DNA of 64,000 nucleotides, taken from NCBI GenBank assembly GCA_045576735.1, contig JAZNGZ010000095.1, positions 62,001-126,000 on the forward strand, read 5' to 3'. The position numbers and the translations under genes were made by a program. Shown in pieces: positions 9,250 through 17,379 of this stretch (positions are counted from its first letter, which is position 1; each line of letters starts with the position of its first letter). Source of the stretch: RGIG4079 sp045576735. GTDB taxonomy: Bacteria > Bacteroidota > Bacteroidia > Bacteroidales > Muribaculaceae. The notes under the pieces were generated by a model. The model was not told the DNA's origin and searched no databases. It worked only from the letters and a program-made list of their open reading frames with translations.

Positions 9250-9277
9250 AATTATATTATTAGTATATTATCTAATG

Positions 9278-10900
9278 TTATCGGTCAATATCGGGAACAA
9301 TATAATCTAATGAACCGCCGATAGTGATGAGGTCGGCAATTTTTGTGCCACGAGTGAGGTGGTCAACCACATTTGCCAATGGCAAACAAGGAGGAACAAG
9401 TTTCAAACGCAATGGAGATGTGCCACCGGTGCTTTCAACATATACACCAAATGCACCACGGCAACCTTCAACCATTTGGAACCAGCGACCGGCAGGCAAT
9501 TTCACCACTTTAGGAACTTTCACGCAATATTCACCTTCAGGGATATTGTCAATAAGTTGCTCTATGATGCGAGCCGATTGTTCCATTTCGGCAATACGTA
9601 ATTTAGTACGAGCCATAGAATCACCTTCGGTATAAACAACCTCTTCAAAGTCGAGTTCTCCGTAGATGCTATATGGATTTGTCTTACGCACATCGCAGGC
9701 CCAACCCGATGCACGACCCGAAGGACCGGTTACAGCATATGATATAGCATCTTCACGTGAGAGTGTTCCCACATTGATGAGACGGCCTTTTGCAATTACG
9801 TTGCCAATAAACAACTCGTTATATTCTTTAATATTTTTAGGCAATACAGCGAGCAATTCTTTCACATCGCTCACGAAATCTTCGTGAAGATCTTGCATCA
9901 CACCACCAATGCAACCATAGTTGAATGTCATGCGAGCGCCACAAGTTTTCTCCATGATGTCGAGAATTTGTTCACGCACACGCAATGTGTAGAACAACAT
10001 TGTAGTAGCCCCCAAGTCCATACAATATGTACCTAAGAACAAGCAGTGAGAAGCGATACGAGCCAACTCGTCCATCAACACACGAATCACTTGAGCACGG
10101 CGTGAAATTTCTATACCCAAAGCCTTTTCATATACCATACACATCGCATGGTGATAATGATGACCCGAGAAATAGTCCATACGGTCCATGAAGTGGAGTG
10201 TTTGAGGATAAGTCAACCCTTCACATATTTTTTCTATACCACGGTGTATATAACCTGAATAGAAGTCGATTTTTTTGATTGTTTCACCATCAACTGCAGT
10301 GCGGAAACGCAACACACCGTGAGTAGCAGGGTGTTGAGGACCAATATTCACCACAAAGTCATTGGGTTCAAACACGTTGATAGTTTTCTTTTCAATCTTT
10401 CCATCTTCAGTTTCTACATATGAAACTGTAGTATCTTCTTGGCGTTCGTTTTCTTTTGGCACCGGATTGATTTCAGGGCTATCATCATAGTCCTTACGTA
10501 ATGGATAACCTTTCCAATCGATACTAAGGAACATACGACGCATATCGGGGTTATTTACAAATATAATCCCAAAGAAGTCATACACTTCGCGTTCAAATGT
10601 TGTGGCAATTTTCCACACATCATGAACACTGTGAATCATCGGATTTTCGCGATTATCGGTTGTTACCTTTACCGAAATCATTTCATTATCGGCTGTAGAC
10701 TTTAAATAATAGATACAACCAAGTTTATCGGTCCAATCCATACCCACAATAGTCACTAAAAAGTCAAAGTGCAATTCTTCTTTCAACGATTTAGCGAGAG
10801 CATGCCATTTTGAATCGGGCACACACACCAATAGGTCTTGACCTTCCTCAAATGTTGCTTCGGGACATAATTTGGCTATCTTTTCTTGAATATTTGCCAT
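9278..10900 (-). CDS. nuoCD: NADH-quinone oxidoreductase fused subunits C and D
   Basis: A 540-residue fusion of the 30-kDa (NuoC, about residues 1-150) and 49-kDa (NuoD, about 170-540) subunits of the peripheral arm. The C part contains ATTFEREVYDFFGIIF and GYPLRKDYDD. The D part contains NIGPQHPATHGVLRF, GYIHRGIEKICEG and the C-terminal LDYIVPDIDR typical of the family. Together with NuoB it forms the quinone-reducing module. The next gene downstream is nuoH, so no nuoE, nuoF or nuoG is present between D and H. Confidence 0.96.
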   Translation of the reverse strand: MANIQEKIAKLCPEATFEEGQDLLVCVPDSKWHALAKSLKEELHFDFLVTIVGMDWTDKLGCIYYLKSTADNEMISVKVTTDNRENPMIHSVHDVWKIATTFEREVYDFFGIIFVNNPDMRRMFLSIDWKGYPLRKDYDDSPEINPVPKENERQEDTTVSYVETEDGKIEKKTINVFEPNDFVVNIGPQHPATHGVLRFRTAVDGETIKKIDFYSGYIHRGIEKICEGLTYPQTLHFMDRMDYFSGHHYHHAMCMVYEKALGIEISRRAQVIRVLMDELARIASHCLFLGTYCMDLGATTMLFYTLRVREQILDIMEKTCGARMTFNYGCIGGVMQDLHEDFVSDVKELLAVLPKNIKEYNELFIGNVIAKGRLINVGTLSREDAISYAVTGPSGRASGWACDVRKTNPYSIYGELDFEEVVYTEGDSMARTKLRIAEMEQSARIIEQLIDNIPEGEYCVKVPKVVKLPAGRWFQMVEGCRGAFGVYVESTGGTSPLRLKLVPPCLPLANVVDHLTRGTKIADLITIGGSLDYIVPDIDR

Positions 10901-10955
10901 ATCTGATATTGTCTTTATTTTCTATGCTTTAAATAAATGTGACTGGAAGTAGTTA

Positions 10956-11561
10956 TCAATCATATGATTCCTCGGGGTGAGCAGCAAGGAAATCTTTAAT
11001 TTTCTCTTGACGATTCACTCCACCAAAGAATTTTTCAACCTTCATTTTTCTTGACAACTGCATGATTGAATAAATCATAGCCTCGGGACGAGGAGGACAC
11101 CCGGGAAGATACACGTCGACAGGAACTATCTCATCAATTCCTTTAACCACATGATAGGATTTGCGGAATGGACCGCCTGAAATGGCGCATCCTCCACATG
11201 CAATCACATATTTTGGCTCAGCCAATTGGTCATACAAACGACGCATTACAGGAGCCATGCGGTGCACTATCGTTCCTGCCACCATCATAAAGTCGGCTTG
11301 ACGGGGTGACGAACGAGCCACTTCCCAACCAAAACGAGCCATATCATAACGAGCAGCTCCTAACGACACAAACTCAATACCACAACAACTCGTAGCAAAT
11401 GTCAATGGCCAAATTGAGTTAGAACGACCCCAGTTAATAAGTTTATCAAATGAACCAACAATTACGTTAGTGCCATTTTCTTGCAACTCCTTTACAAGAG
11501 ACTCAATATATTCGTTATCTTTCCACGCCTCATAAGGCATGCTTTTAGTTGTTACTTCCAT
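10956..11561 (-). CDS. nuoB: NADH-quinone oxidoreductase subunit B
   Basis: The protein has 201 residues and carries the terminal 4Fe-4S cluster N2, the direct electron donor to quinone. The ligands are visible as the paired cysteines in FATSCCGIEFVS, the cysteine in YVIACGGCAISGG, and PGCPPRPEAM. Residues 1-45 form a somewhat long N-terminal part that is variable in the family. The start codon overlaps the end of nuoA by 10 bases, which suggests translational coupling. A 55-base gap leads to nuoCD. Confidence 0.96.
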   Translation of the reverse strand: MEVTTKSMPYEAWKDNEYIESLVKELQENGTNVIVGSFDKLINWGRSNSIWPLTFATSCCGIEFVSLGAARYDMARFGWEVARSSPRQADFMMVAGTIVHRMAPVMRRLYDQLAEPKYVIACGGCAISGGPFRKSYHVVKGIDEIVPVDVYLPGCPPRPEAMIYSIMQLSRKMKVEKFFGGVNRQEKIKDFLAAHPEESYD

Positions 11562-11932
11562 TCAAGAGCTCCTTTCCGCCATGCATAAACAAGGCCTAAC
11601 ACTAAAATTCCAAAAAACACTGCGATGCTAATAATGCCGTTGGCGCCAAGTTCACGCATGCGCACTGCCCATGGGAACAAGAACACTGTTTCAACATCAA
11701 ACATCAAGAATAAAATAGCATAAAGATAGTAGCCAACCTTGAATTGCGACATACTTTCACCGCGAGTAGGAATACCACACTCGTATGCTTCACCCTTTTG
11801 AGGATTAAATGAGCGAGGAGAAATGAGCCCCGCAAGCCACAGAGCCAATGCCACAAGACCAAAACCGGTCAATGCTGCAACTACAGCAAGCAAAGCACTG
11901 TTCTGAATTCCAAAAATGTCTAATAAAACCAT
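11552..11932 (-). CDS. nuoA: NADH-quinone oxidoreductase subunit A
   Basis: A 126-residue subunit with three membrane helices, at about residues 13-36, 70-92 and 97-118. The signature KGEAYECGIPTRGESMSQFKVGYYLYAILFLMFDVETVFLFPWAV covers the conserved loop with the family cysteine and the acidic FDVE segment. It is the first gene of the operon and lies about 130 bases downstream of a good Bacteroidota-type promoter. A terminator of the preceding transcription unit lies just upstream. It overlaps nuoB by 10 bases. Confidence 0.95.
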   Translation of the reverse strand: MVLLDIFGIQNSALLAVVAALTGFGLVALALWLAGLISPRSFNPQKGEAYECGIPTRGESMSQFKVGYYLYAILFLMFDVETVFLFPWAVRMRELGANGIISIAVFFGILVLGLVYAWRKGALEWK

Positions 11933-12070
11933 ATTTTAGTATCTAATATTTTTTCACACACTGCCACATAACATAAACACAACAACCGCATTGGCACCTA
12001 TCATTCTGATAGCCACACCAATACAATCGCATCATGTGTTTATTTATTTAAAGGCTTATTTTTTCAACTG

Positions 12071-12100
12071 CAAAGATAGTCAAAATATATTAATTTTCAA
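12071..12100 (-). promoter_or_regulatory. Promoter of the nuo-atp operon
   Basis: On the minus strand a TTG (12100-12098) is followed after 19 bases by TATCTTTG (12078-12071), matching the Bacteroidota consensus TAnnTTTG with an upstream TTG/TTTG. Transcription would begin near 12064, giving a leader of about 130 bases before nuoA. No comparable box was seen between nuoH and atpD or between atpG and nuoI. Confidence 0.75.
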
Positions 12101-12157
12101 CTTTTTTACCACACAATATTTATCAACATTTTCCAAAAAAAATCACTCCTTACACAC

Positions 12158-12206
12158 CTTTAAAACAAAAAAGAAAGTCAACCTGCTTCAGTGCAAATTG
12201 ACTTTC
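12158..12206 (-). terminator. Intrinsic terminator after the lipoprotein gene
   Basis: Read on the minus strand, GAAAGTCAA (12206-12198) pairs perfectly with TTGACTTTC (12181-12173) across a 16-base loop. It is followed at once by a T-rich tract, TTTTTTGTTTTA. It lies 25 bases after the stop of the gene at 12231 and isolates it from the nuo promoter. Confidence 0.8.
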
Positions 12207-12230
12207 ATTAACTATATTTAAATCATCTTA

Positions 12231-13127
12231 TCACTCTGTTGGAAGCGCATATCCTAAATTCGCTTGAACGGTGTACACTTCCATGCAATTAAATTGCAAA
12301 TTCATTCCGGTAGCAAACGTTGCATCACCATTCAAATTTGTGATTTTGTAACTTGGATAAGGAACATCAACGCCTGAGTCTTTGATAGTAGGGATTAACT
12401 CTTTGCAAGCAAGCTTATAACCCAAATTTGACACCTCGAAAGGTATTTCAGCAAACTTCATATTCATCGCAGGCATTTTTTCGGCAAACTTAGCATTATA
12501 CACATCAATAGTAGCTTGCATTTTGTCAGGCTCTAATGTAACTGCATAGTATGGAGTTTTTGATGTAAAATTAGTTGACGCAGCATTGTTCACCACACCG
12601 GTAGAGCCAAAATACACTGTTTGCTTTTGCACTGTAATCACTTCCACATCACCCATAGTCATTGACATATTTATAACAGGGATATAAGTCAATTGGTCAT
12701 CCATGAGACGGCGTTCAAAAACATTTAATTTCAAATCATCTATCACATAGGCCGAAGCATCTACCTCGTTACCTCTCATAGTAACCTTAGTGGGAACAAC
12801 ATCAGTAGACGACACTACTTTCACTCCTTTATCACTGACCCATTTCAATCCTTCAATTGCAATATCAATACCGCCGGGCATATTTGCCGAGAATTTAGCG
12901 TTTTTAATATACACATCAACAGTAAAGTCGGCTCTCCAACGGAACATATAAGTAGTTCCTTTTACAATCACACCGCTATTCAAACTTTTCTTATAAATAT
13001 ATTGGAAACAACCGGTGTAGTTTTGTTCCATGTAATTGTCATGAGCCGATGGCTCGTCATCGTTGCTACATGATGTTGCCACCGATGCAAACATCACTAA
13101 TGCCAAAATTGTCTTTAAAAATTTCAT
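12231..13127 (-). CDS. Surface lipoprotein of unknown function
   Basis: A 298-residue protein with a type II signal peptide: MKFLKTILALVMFASVATSC with the lipobox cysteine at residue 20. The next residues, SNDDE, are acidic, as in the Bacteroidota lipoprotein export signal, so surface exposure is likely. The mature part has several YxxTxxxxx and beta-strand-like segments and reads as an all-beta domain, perhaps two similar halves (residues 35-165 and 170-298). I do not recognise a characterised family. It starts 19 bases after the TonB-dependent receptor gene and is surely co-transcribed with it, so it may be an accessory ligand-binding protein for that receptor. The ligand is unknown. Confidence 0.75.
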   Translation of the reverse strand: MKFLKTILALVMFASVATSCSNDDEPSAHDNYMEQNYTGCFQYIYKKSLNSGVIVKGTTYMFRWRADFTVDVYIKNAKFSANMPGGIDIAIEGLKWVSDKGVKVVSSTDVVPTKVTMRGNEVDASAYVIDDLKLNVFERRLMDDQLTYIPVINMSMTMGDVEVITVQKQTVYFGSTGVVNNAASTNFTSKTPYYAVTLEPDKMQATIDVYNAKFAEKMPAMNMKFAEIPFEVSNLGYKLACKELIPTIKDSGVDVPYPSYKITNLNGDATFATGMNLQFNCMEVYTVQANLGYALPTE

Positions 13128-13146
13128 CTTATTCTCTTTTTTGTTA

Positions 13147-15402
13147 TTATTTATTCGATTTAAAATTCAACCTCAATGTCACGCCACATCGTGCCGGACT
13201 ACCCTTCTGCAAGAAGGCGTTACCTATAGAAACGAAATAAAATGAGTTATAGTGTGTATCGGTGAGATTATCACCCCATAAATCAAGGGTAAAATCATCT
13301 TTTGTAAAGCGCACCGATGCCGACAGCAATGCATAAAACGGCTGCTTCACACTATTTGCTTCGTCCCAATAAATCTCCCCTATCCCTTTCATATCAACGT
13401 TTAAGTCGACACAATCGAGCCATGAACGATTTACCGGTATATTGTAAGATGTGCCTAAAAACAATGTATTCTTAGGCGCATAGGGTATATAATTATCTTT
13501 AAAATCACTCTTTCCATTATTATACTCCACAAATCGAGCATCGGAATAGCCATAGCTTGCAGTCAAGGACCATCGTTCTACGGGGCGCCACATTGCCGAG
13601 AGTTCCACTCCATAGCTACGAGTCTTGCCGGCATTGGTCATGATGCGACCTGTTGTAGTGCCATCGGGGAAAACCGTCAACTGTTGGTCGCAGCAATCAA
13701 TATAAAACAATGATACGCCGGCTGAGTAACGACCGTCACCATCGGCCACATGCGCTCCCACCTCATAGTTCCAGCTCTTTTCAGGTTTATACGACACCAC
13801 ATCATCAACTTTGTAAAGTTCGCTCAATCCCATCATGCCGCGGATACGCTGTTGCAACACATCTGAAAACATTTGAGTATTAAATCCACCCGACTTATAC
13901 CCCTTTGCCACCGAGGCAAACACTCGCGAATCGTCATTCAACGGCAAGCGATAAGCGATAGTAAGTTTAGGCAATAATTCTACAAACGATTGACTCAAAT
14001 GGCCATAATCATCAATATCTACCGGACTGTTGCGGAATGGCTCCATCGCTCCCGCCGTATTATCATATATAGTATATGAGGTATTACAGAAACTGTTATA
14101 ATCGAGTGACGACTTTTCATAATCAAGACGCAAGCCCAATGTAAAAGCCCAACGATTTAAATCATAATGACTTTGATGATAAAGAGCCAATCCATAGGTA
14201 GGAATTAAAAAGTCACTTCCAAGTACAAATGTATCATCATTCCAACCGATAGGATAATAAGGGTTCACCTCATTGCGGTTTTTCTCGATAAGTTGCTCTA
14301 TACCATACTCCTTAAATGTCACAGGCGCACTCATATTGGTGCGGCGATAGAACCCGAAAGCCCCCACCAACCAATCATAATTTTGCTCACGGCCTTTAAC
14401 CACAAAATCCTGAGTCAATGCCCATTCATGACGTCGCTGAGTGAGTGTGAAATATTCAAGAGGTAGGAAATCTTGATCGAGTGTCATATTATCATCGATA
14501 TACTGAAAACCGGTGATACTCGACATTGTTATCCCCTTATAATTCCAGTTAACGGTCAATCCATCTGTCACCGAAGTGCGACGATAAAAACATGTGTCAT
14601 TGTAATTTATCTCGCCCGGCTCTACCGACTGATAGGGATAGCCGCTTTGGCGCGAGTGTTGCACCGATGCCACATTTTCTATAGCCACGTTAGATGTAGG
14701 ATACCATTTTGTTTTCCAACGAAACGAGCCTTGTCGTTCGGTGCCTACATCACTCCCATTATACTCATTATTATAATAGCCGTCGGTCATGGTGAAATTT
14801 CCACCTATCGACATACCCAATTGCGATGACAACTTAGTGTAATACGACAACGAGGTTTTCAACGTGTTGGCCGTGCCATATTCACCCATAAATCTCACAC
14901 CTTGGAATTTAAACGGCGAGATAGTATATATATTAATGAGTCCGCCCATTGTATTACGCCCATAGAGGGTGCTTTGCGGTCCTCGCAACACCTCTATCCT
15001 ATCCACATCGGCCAACTCAAAATCATAATTATCCTTATTGAGAATAGGCACATTATCAACATTCAACCCCACAACAGGCTGGTCGATACGCGCACCTATC
15101 CCCCTCACATATATTGATGAGGTCATTCGTGAGCCATAATCGGGGATATAGAAATTAGGGGAAATAGCACTTACATTCTTTATAGCCTTAACGCCCAATC
15201 GCTCCACATGGTCAGAGTTCAACACCGTCAAAGCTGTGGGGCACTTATTCAAATCCGAGGTCTGTTTAATTGCCGAGACCGTCACTTCGGGCAACACATC
15301 GGTTGTGTCAACCTCTTCGGCAACCACATCGGCAGCCTGTAGATTACTTACGCAACCCACAAGCGAAAAAGCTACAATGATATGTTTAAAATTTACCCCC
15401 AT
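13147..15402 (-). CDS. TonB-dependent outer-membrane receptor
   Basis: A 751-residue receptor with a signal peptide (residues 1-23). A TonB-box-like segment around EVDTTDVLPEVTVSA is followed by the plug domain (residues 40-160, with IYVRGIG and VEVLRGPQSTLYGRNTMGGL near residue 140). A 22-strand beta barrel extends to the C-terminal aromatic-rich strand. It lacks the N-terminal carboxypeptidase-like domain of SusC proteins and no SusD follows. It therefore resembles siderophore, heme or metal receptors more than glycan receptors. Downstream is a lipoprotein and upstream, 96 bases away, a ZIP metal transporter. That neighbourhood hints at metal or metallophore uptake, which remains an inference. 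Confidence 0.88.
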   Translation of the reverse strand: MGVNFKHIIVAFSLVGCVSNLQAADVVAEEVDTTDVLPEVTVSAIKQTSDLNKCPTALTVLNSDHVERLGVKAIKNVSAISPNFYIPDYGSRMTSSIYVRGIGARIDQPVVGLNVDNVPILNKDNYDFELADVDRIEVLRGPQSTLYGRNTMGGLINIYTISPFKFQGVRFMGEYGTANTLKTSLSYYTKLSSQLGMSIGGNFTMTDGYYNNEYNGSDVGTERQGSFRWKTKWYPTSNVAIENVASVQHSRQSGYPYQSVEPGEINYNDTCFYRRTSVTDGLTVNWNYKGITMSSITGFQYIDDNMTLDQDFLPLEYFTLTQRRHEWALTQDFVVKGREQNYDWLVGAFGFYRRTNMSAPVTFKEYGIEQLIEKNRNEVNPYYPIGWNDDTFVLGSDFLIPTYGLALYHQSHYDLNRWAFTLGLRLDYEKSSLDYNSFCNTSYTIYDNTAGAMEPFRNSPVDIDDYGHLSQSFVELLPKLTIAYRLPLNDDSRVFASVAKGYKSGGFNTQMFSDVLQQRIRGMMGLSELYKVDDVVSYKPEKSWNYEVGAHVADGDGRYSAGVSLFYIDCCDQQLTVFPDGTTTGRIMTNAGKTRSYGVELSAMWRPVERWSLTASYGYSDARFVEYNNGKSDFKDNYIPYAPKNTLFLGTSYNIPVNRSWLDCVDLNVDMKGIGEIYWDEANSVKQPFYALLSASVRFTKDDFTLDLWGDNLTDTHYNSFYFVSIGNAFLQKGSPARCGVTLRLNFKSNK

Positions 15403-15416
15403 TGAGAATTATGGTG

Positions 15417-15447
15417 CAAAGTTAACACTTATCCCACAATCCCACAA
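15417..15447 (-). promoter_or_regulatory. Promoter of the TonB receptor-lipoprotein pair
   Basis: On the minus strand TTG (15447-15445), a 20-base spacer and TAACTTTG (15424-15417) match the Bacteroidota promoter consensus. Transcription would start near 15410, only about 8 bases from the ATG, so the leader would be very short. A second TTG lies closer, at 15439-15437. No metal-regulator operator was recognised. Confidence 0.6.
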
Positions 15448-15498
15448 TCACTATTTATAGTGAATTTTCGTCAGAGATTTATTGACGCTCACTAATTG

Positions 15499-16305
15499 TT
15501 ATAATATCAGTAGCGAGGCGGCCATTATCATCATGCCCAATATCACACCACCTATCGAGAAATGGTGATGGCCATACTCTTCGGCACCGGGCAACAACTC
15601 ATCGAGCGAGATAAACACCATAATACCCGACACGGCTGCCAATAGCAACGCGCTTATCGTAGGGGTCCAAAACGGCAACAAAAATGCCATTCCAAATAAA
15701 GCCCCAATAGGTTCGGCCAATCCGGTCCATATCGAGTAGGTCAATGCTTTGCGACGATTACCGGTTGAATGATAGATGGGCACCGACACTGCAATACCTT
15801 CAGGGATATTGTGAATGGCGATAGCTATCACAATGGGGATAGCCACATCAAAACCGTCTAAGGCAGCCACAAATGTAGCCATACCCTCGGGGAAGTTGTG
15901 TATACCAATCGCCAATGCAAGCATAAAACCGGTACGTTTGAGTTTGTCCGACTTAAGACCTATCTCCTCTATATGATGAAATTCGTGAGGGTTCTCATCA
16001 GAGGGGATTAAGAAGTCAATCAACGCAATCAACCCCATGCCACCGAAAAAGGCTATCAACATATATATTGTGGCAGTATCCTCGGCATACACCGATTTCA
16101 GATTTGCCAACGCCTCGGGAATCATCTCCATAAACGACACATAAATCATCACTCCTGCCGACAACCCCAATGCGCCCGACAAAAATCGGGTATTTGTGGC
16201 TCGGGTAAAAAAGGCCATCAAACTACCTATCGCTGTCGACATACCCGCCAACAGCGTCAGCCCAAGAGCCAATAATATCGTTTCAATAGTCAATGTCGTT
16301 TCCAT
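15499..16305 (-). CDS. zupT: ZIP family metal (zinc) transporter
   Basis: A 268-residue inner-membrane protein with eight predicted helices. Helices 4 and 5 carry the metal-site motifs AIGIHNFPEGMATFVAALDG (about residue 135) and AIAIHNIPEGIAVSVPIYHS (about residue 165). These are the hallmark of the ZupT/GufA branch of the ZIP family, which takes up zinc and some other divalent metals. The length is close to E. coli ZupT. It is transcribed in the same direction as the TonB-dependent receptor 96 bases downstream, but that receptor has its own promoter. The symbol is given by family resemblance. Confidence 0.88.
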   Translation of the reverse strand: METTLTIETILLALGLTLLAGMSTAIGSLMAFFTRATNTRFLSGALGLSAGVMIYVSFMEMIPEALANLKSVYAEDTATIYMLIAFFGGMGLIALIDFLIPSDENPHEFHHIEEIGLKSDKLKRTGFMLALAIGIHNFPEGMATFVAALDGFDVAIPIVIAIAIHNIPEGIAVSVPIYHSTGNRRKALTYSIWTGLAEPIGALFGMAFLLPFWTPTISALLLAAVSGIMVFISLDELLPGAEEYGHHHFSIGGVILGMMIMAASLLIL

Positions 16306-16323
16306 TCTCTTTTAATTATGCTA

Positions 16324-16331
16324 CAAATATA
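16324..16331 (-). promoter_or_regulatory. Possible -7 box for the ZIP transporter gene
   Basis: TATATTTG on the minus strand matches TAnnTTTG and lies 18 bases before the ATG at 16305. No TTG or TTTG sits at the expected 18-21 bases upstream, so the call is tentative. Confidence 0.35.
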
Positions 16332-16440
16332 CAACAAATTTTTCCAAGAAAAAGCACAAAACTCAACGAATAATAAGAGATGCTTGATAAACATAAAAAA
16401 TGCGATTTACTAACATATAATTCTCCTCATTTTCGCAAAC

Positions 16441-16473
16441 AAAAAAGGCCACCGACTATTACTATCGGCAGCC
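16441..16473 (-). terminator. Intrinsic terminator after the 16510-17301 gene
   Basis: On the minus strand GGCTGCCGA (16473-16465) pairs over nine positions, two of them G-U, with TCGGTGGCC (16455-16447) across a 9-base loop. Six T residues follow. It lies 36 bases after the stop codon. Confidence 0.85.
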
Positions 16474-16509
16474 TTATTATTGGGAGTTATCCCCCCTTAC
16501 TCCTAAATA

Positions 16510-17301
16510 TTATTCATAATATGTGATAGTGCGAGTATCGGTAAATGTTTCGGTTTTATTTACTTTACCGAGGGAACGTCCTGAGGTATAATCGGTACGA
16601 GTGTATGAATATGAGCGCTTCACTTGGCGCGATGTCCAGTTGCCTATGCTATCAAAGTCGGTATAGGTATATTCTTCAGTAATGACCATATCGGGTTTCT
16701 CCCTATCATTGCCCGAATAAGTTGATTTTGAGGGCATACCTTTTTGGGTATAGGTATAGTGAGTTTCGCCGGTCCAGCCACCGCTACCGCCTTGCGACTC
16801 AACTGTAATTTTTGTGGGATACCCCTCTTCATTATAAGTATAGCAATAATATGGACCCATTCCTATCATCGTTTCGCCATCAACACTTGCAACTTGTTGG
16901 TTTGCATTGCGTGATATTCGTTCTCCTATTTCACTATGAAATTTCCATTTCCCTTCGGGAGTAAAATTATATCTATCGCTTCTATCTACAATGCAATCAT
17001 AGGCATAGGTTTCACATTGTAGAATCTTTCGGCCCGACTTGATTGCCACCGATTTCACTTTACCATAAAGGTCAAATAGCTTCAAATCGGGACTTGCGCT
17101 ATTTTTAAGATTCTCTATTTTAGCGACAGAATCGGCCTTTGCTTGCTCCTTAGCCCTCTTTTCTGCCTCCACCTTAGCAATCGAATCGGCTTGAGCCTTG
17201 GCTATTGAATCATTTCCATTCGATTCTTGAACATTACTACCTCCACATGAGGCAAACATTAAAGCTACAAGCGATAATGTTGTTAACGATAATTTTCTCA
17301 T
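16510..17301 (-). CDS. Lipoprotein with a charged linker and Tyr/Thr-rich domain
   Basis: A 263-residue protein with a lipobox signal peptide (MRKLSLTTLSLVALMFASCG, Cys19). Residues 30-72 form a charged Ala/Lys/Asp helix with repeated DSIAK-type units, probably a coiled-coil spacer. The remainder (75-263) is rich in Tyr, Thr and Gly with beta-hairpin repeats of the form YTYTxxGxPxK. These are reminiscent of RHS/YD-type or MORN-like repeats but not convincing for either. No charged cluster follows the cysteine, so a periplasmic outer- or inner-membrane anchor is possible. It is a single-gene unit between a terminator and the large BspA-like gene. The function is unknown. Confidence 0.75.
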   Translation of the reverse strand: MRKLSLTTLSLVALMFASCGGSNVQESNGNDSIAKAQADSIAKVEAEKRAKEQAKADSVAKIENLKNSASPDLKLFDLYGKVKSVAIKSGRKILQCETYAYDCIVDRSDRYNFTPEGKWKFHSEIGERISRNANQQVASVDGETMIGMGPYYCYTYNEEGYPTKITVESQGGSGGWTGETHYTYTQKGMPSKSTYSGNDREKPDMVITEEYTYTDFDSIGNWTSRQVKRSYSYTRTDYTSGRSLGKVNKTETFTDTRTITYYE

Positions 17302-17379
17302 AATTAATATTGGTAATTAGATTTATATAAATTTTCAATAATATGAAATCTTAATGCAACGAATCTTTATTTATTCATT

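Larger units (their letters stand above)
11933..12230. other. Intergenic region upstream of the nuo-atp operon
   Basis: This stretch of about 300 bases holds no gene. From right to left it contains the stem-loop terminator of the upstream lipoprotein gene (12158-12206), the nuo promoter (12071-12100), and an AT-rich leader of about 130 bases before the nuoA ATG. No riboswitch or leader peptide was recognised in the leader. Confidence 0.7.

Noticed and set aside
13147..15402. SusC/SusD-type glycan uptake pair for the receptor and lipoprotein
   Set aside because: The receptor lacks the SusC N-terminal extension and the lipoprotein shows no SusD-like helical TPR features; it reads as beta-rich.
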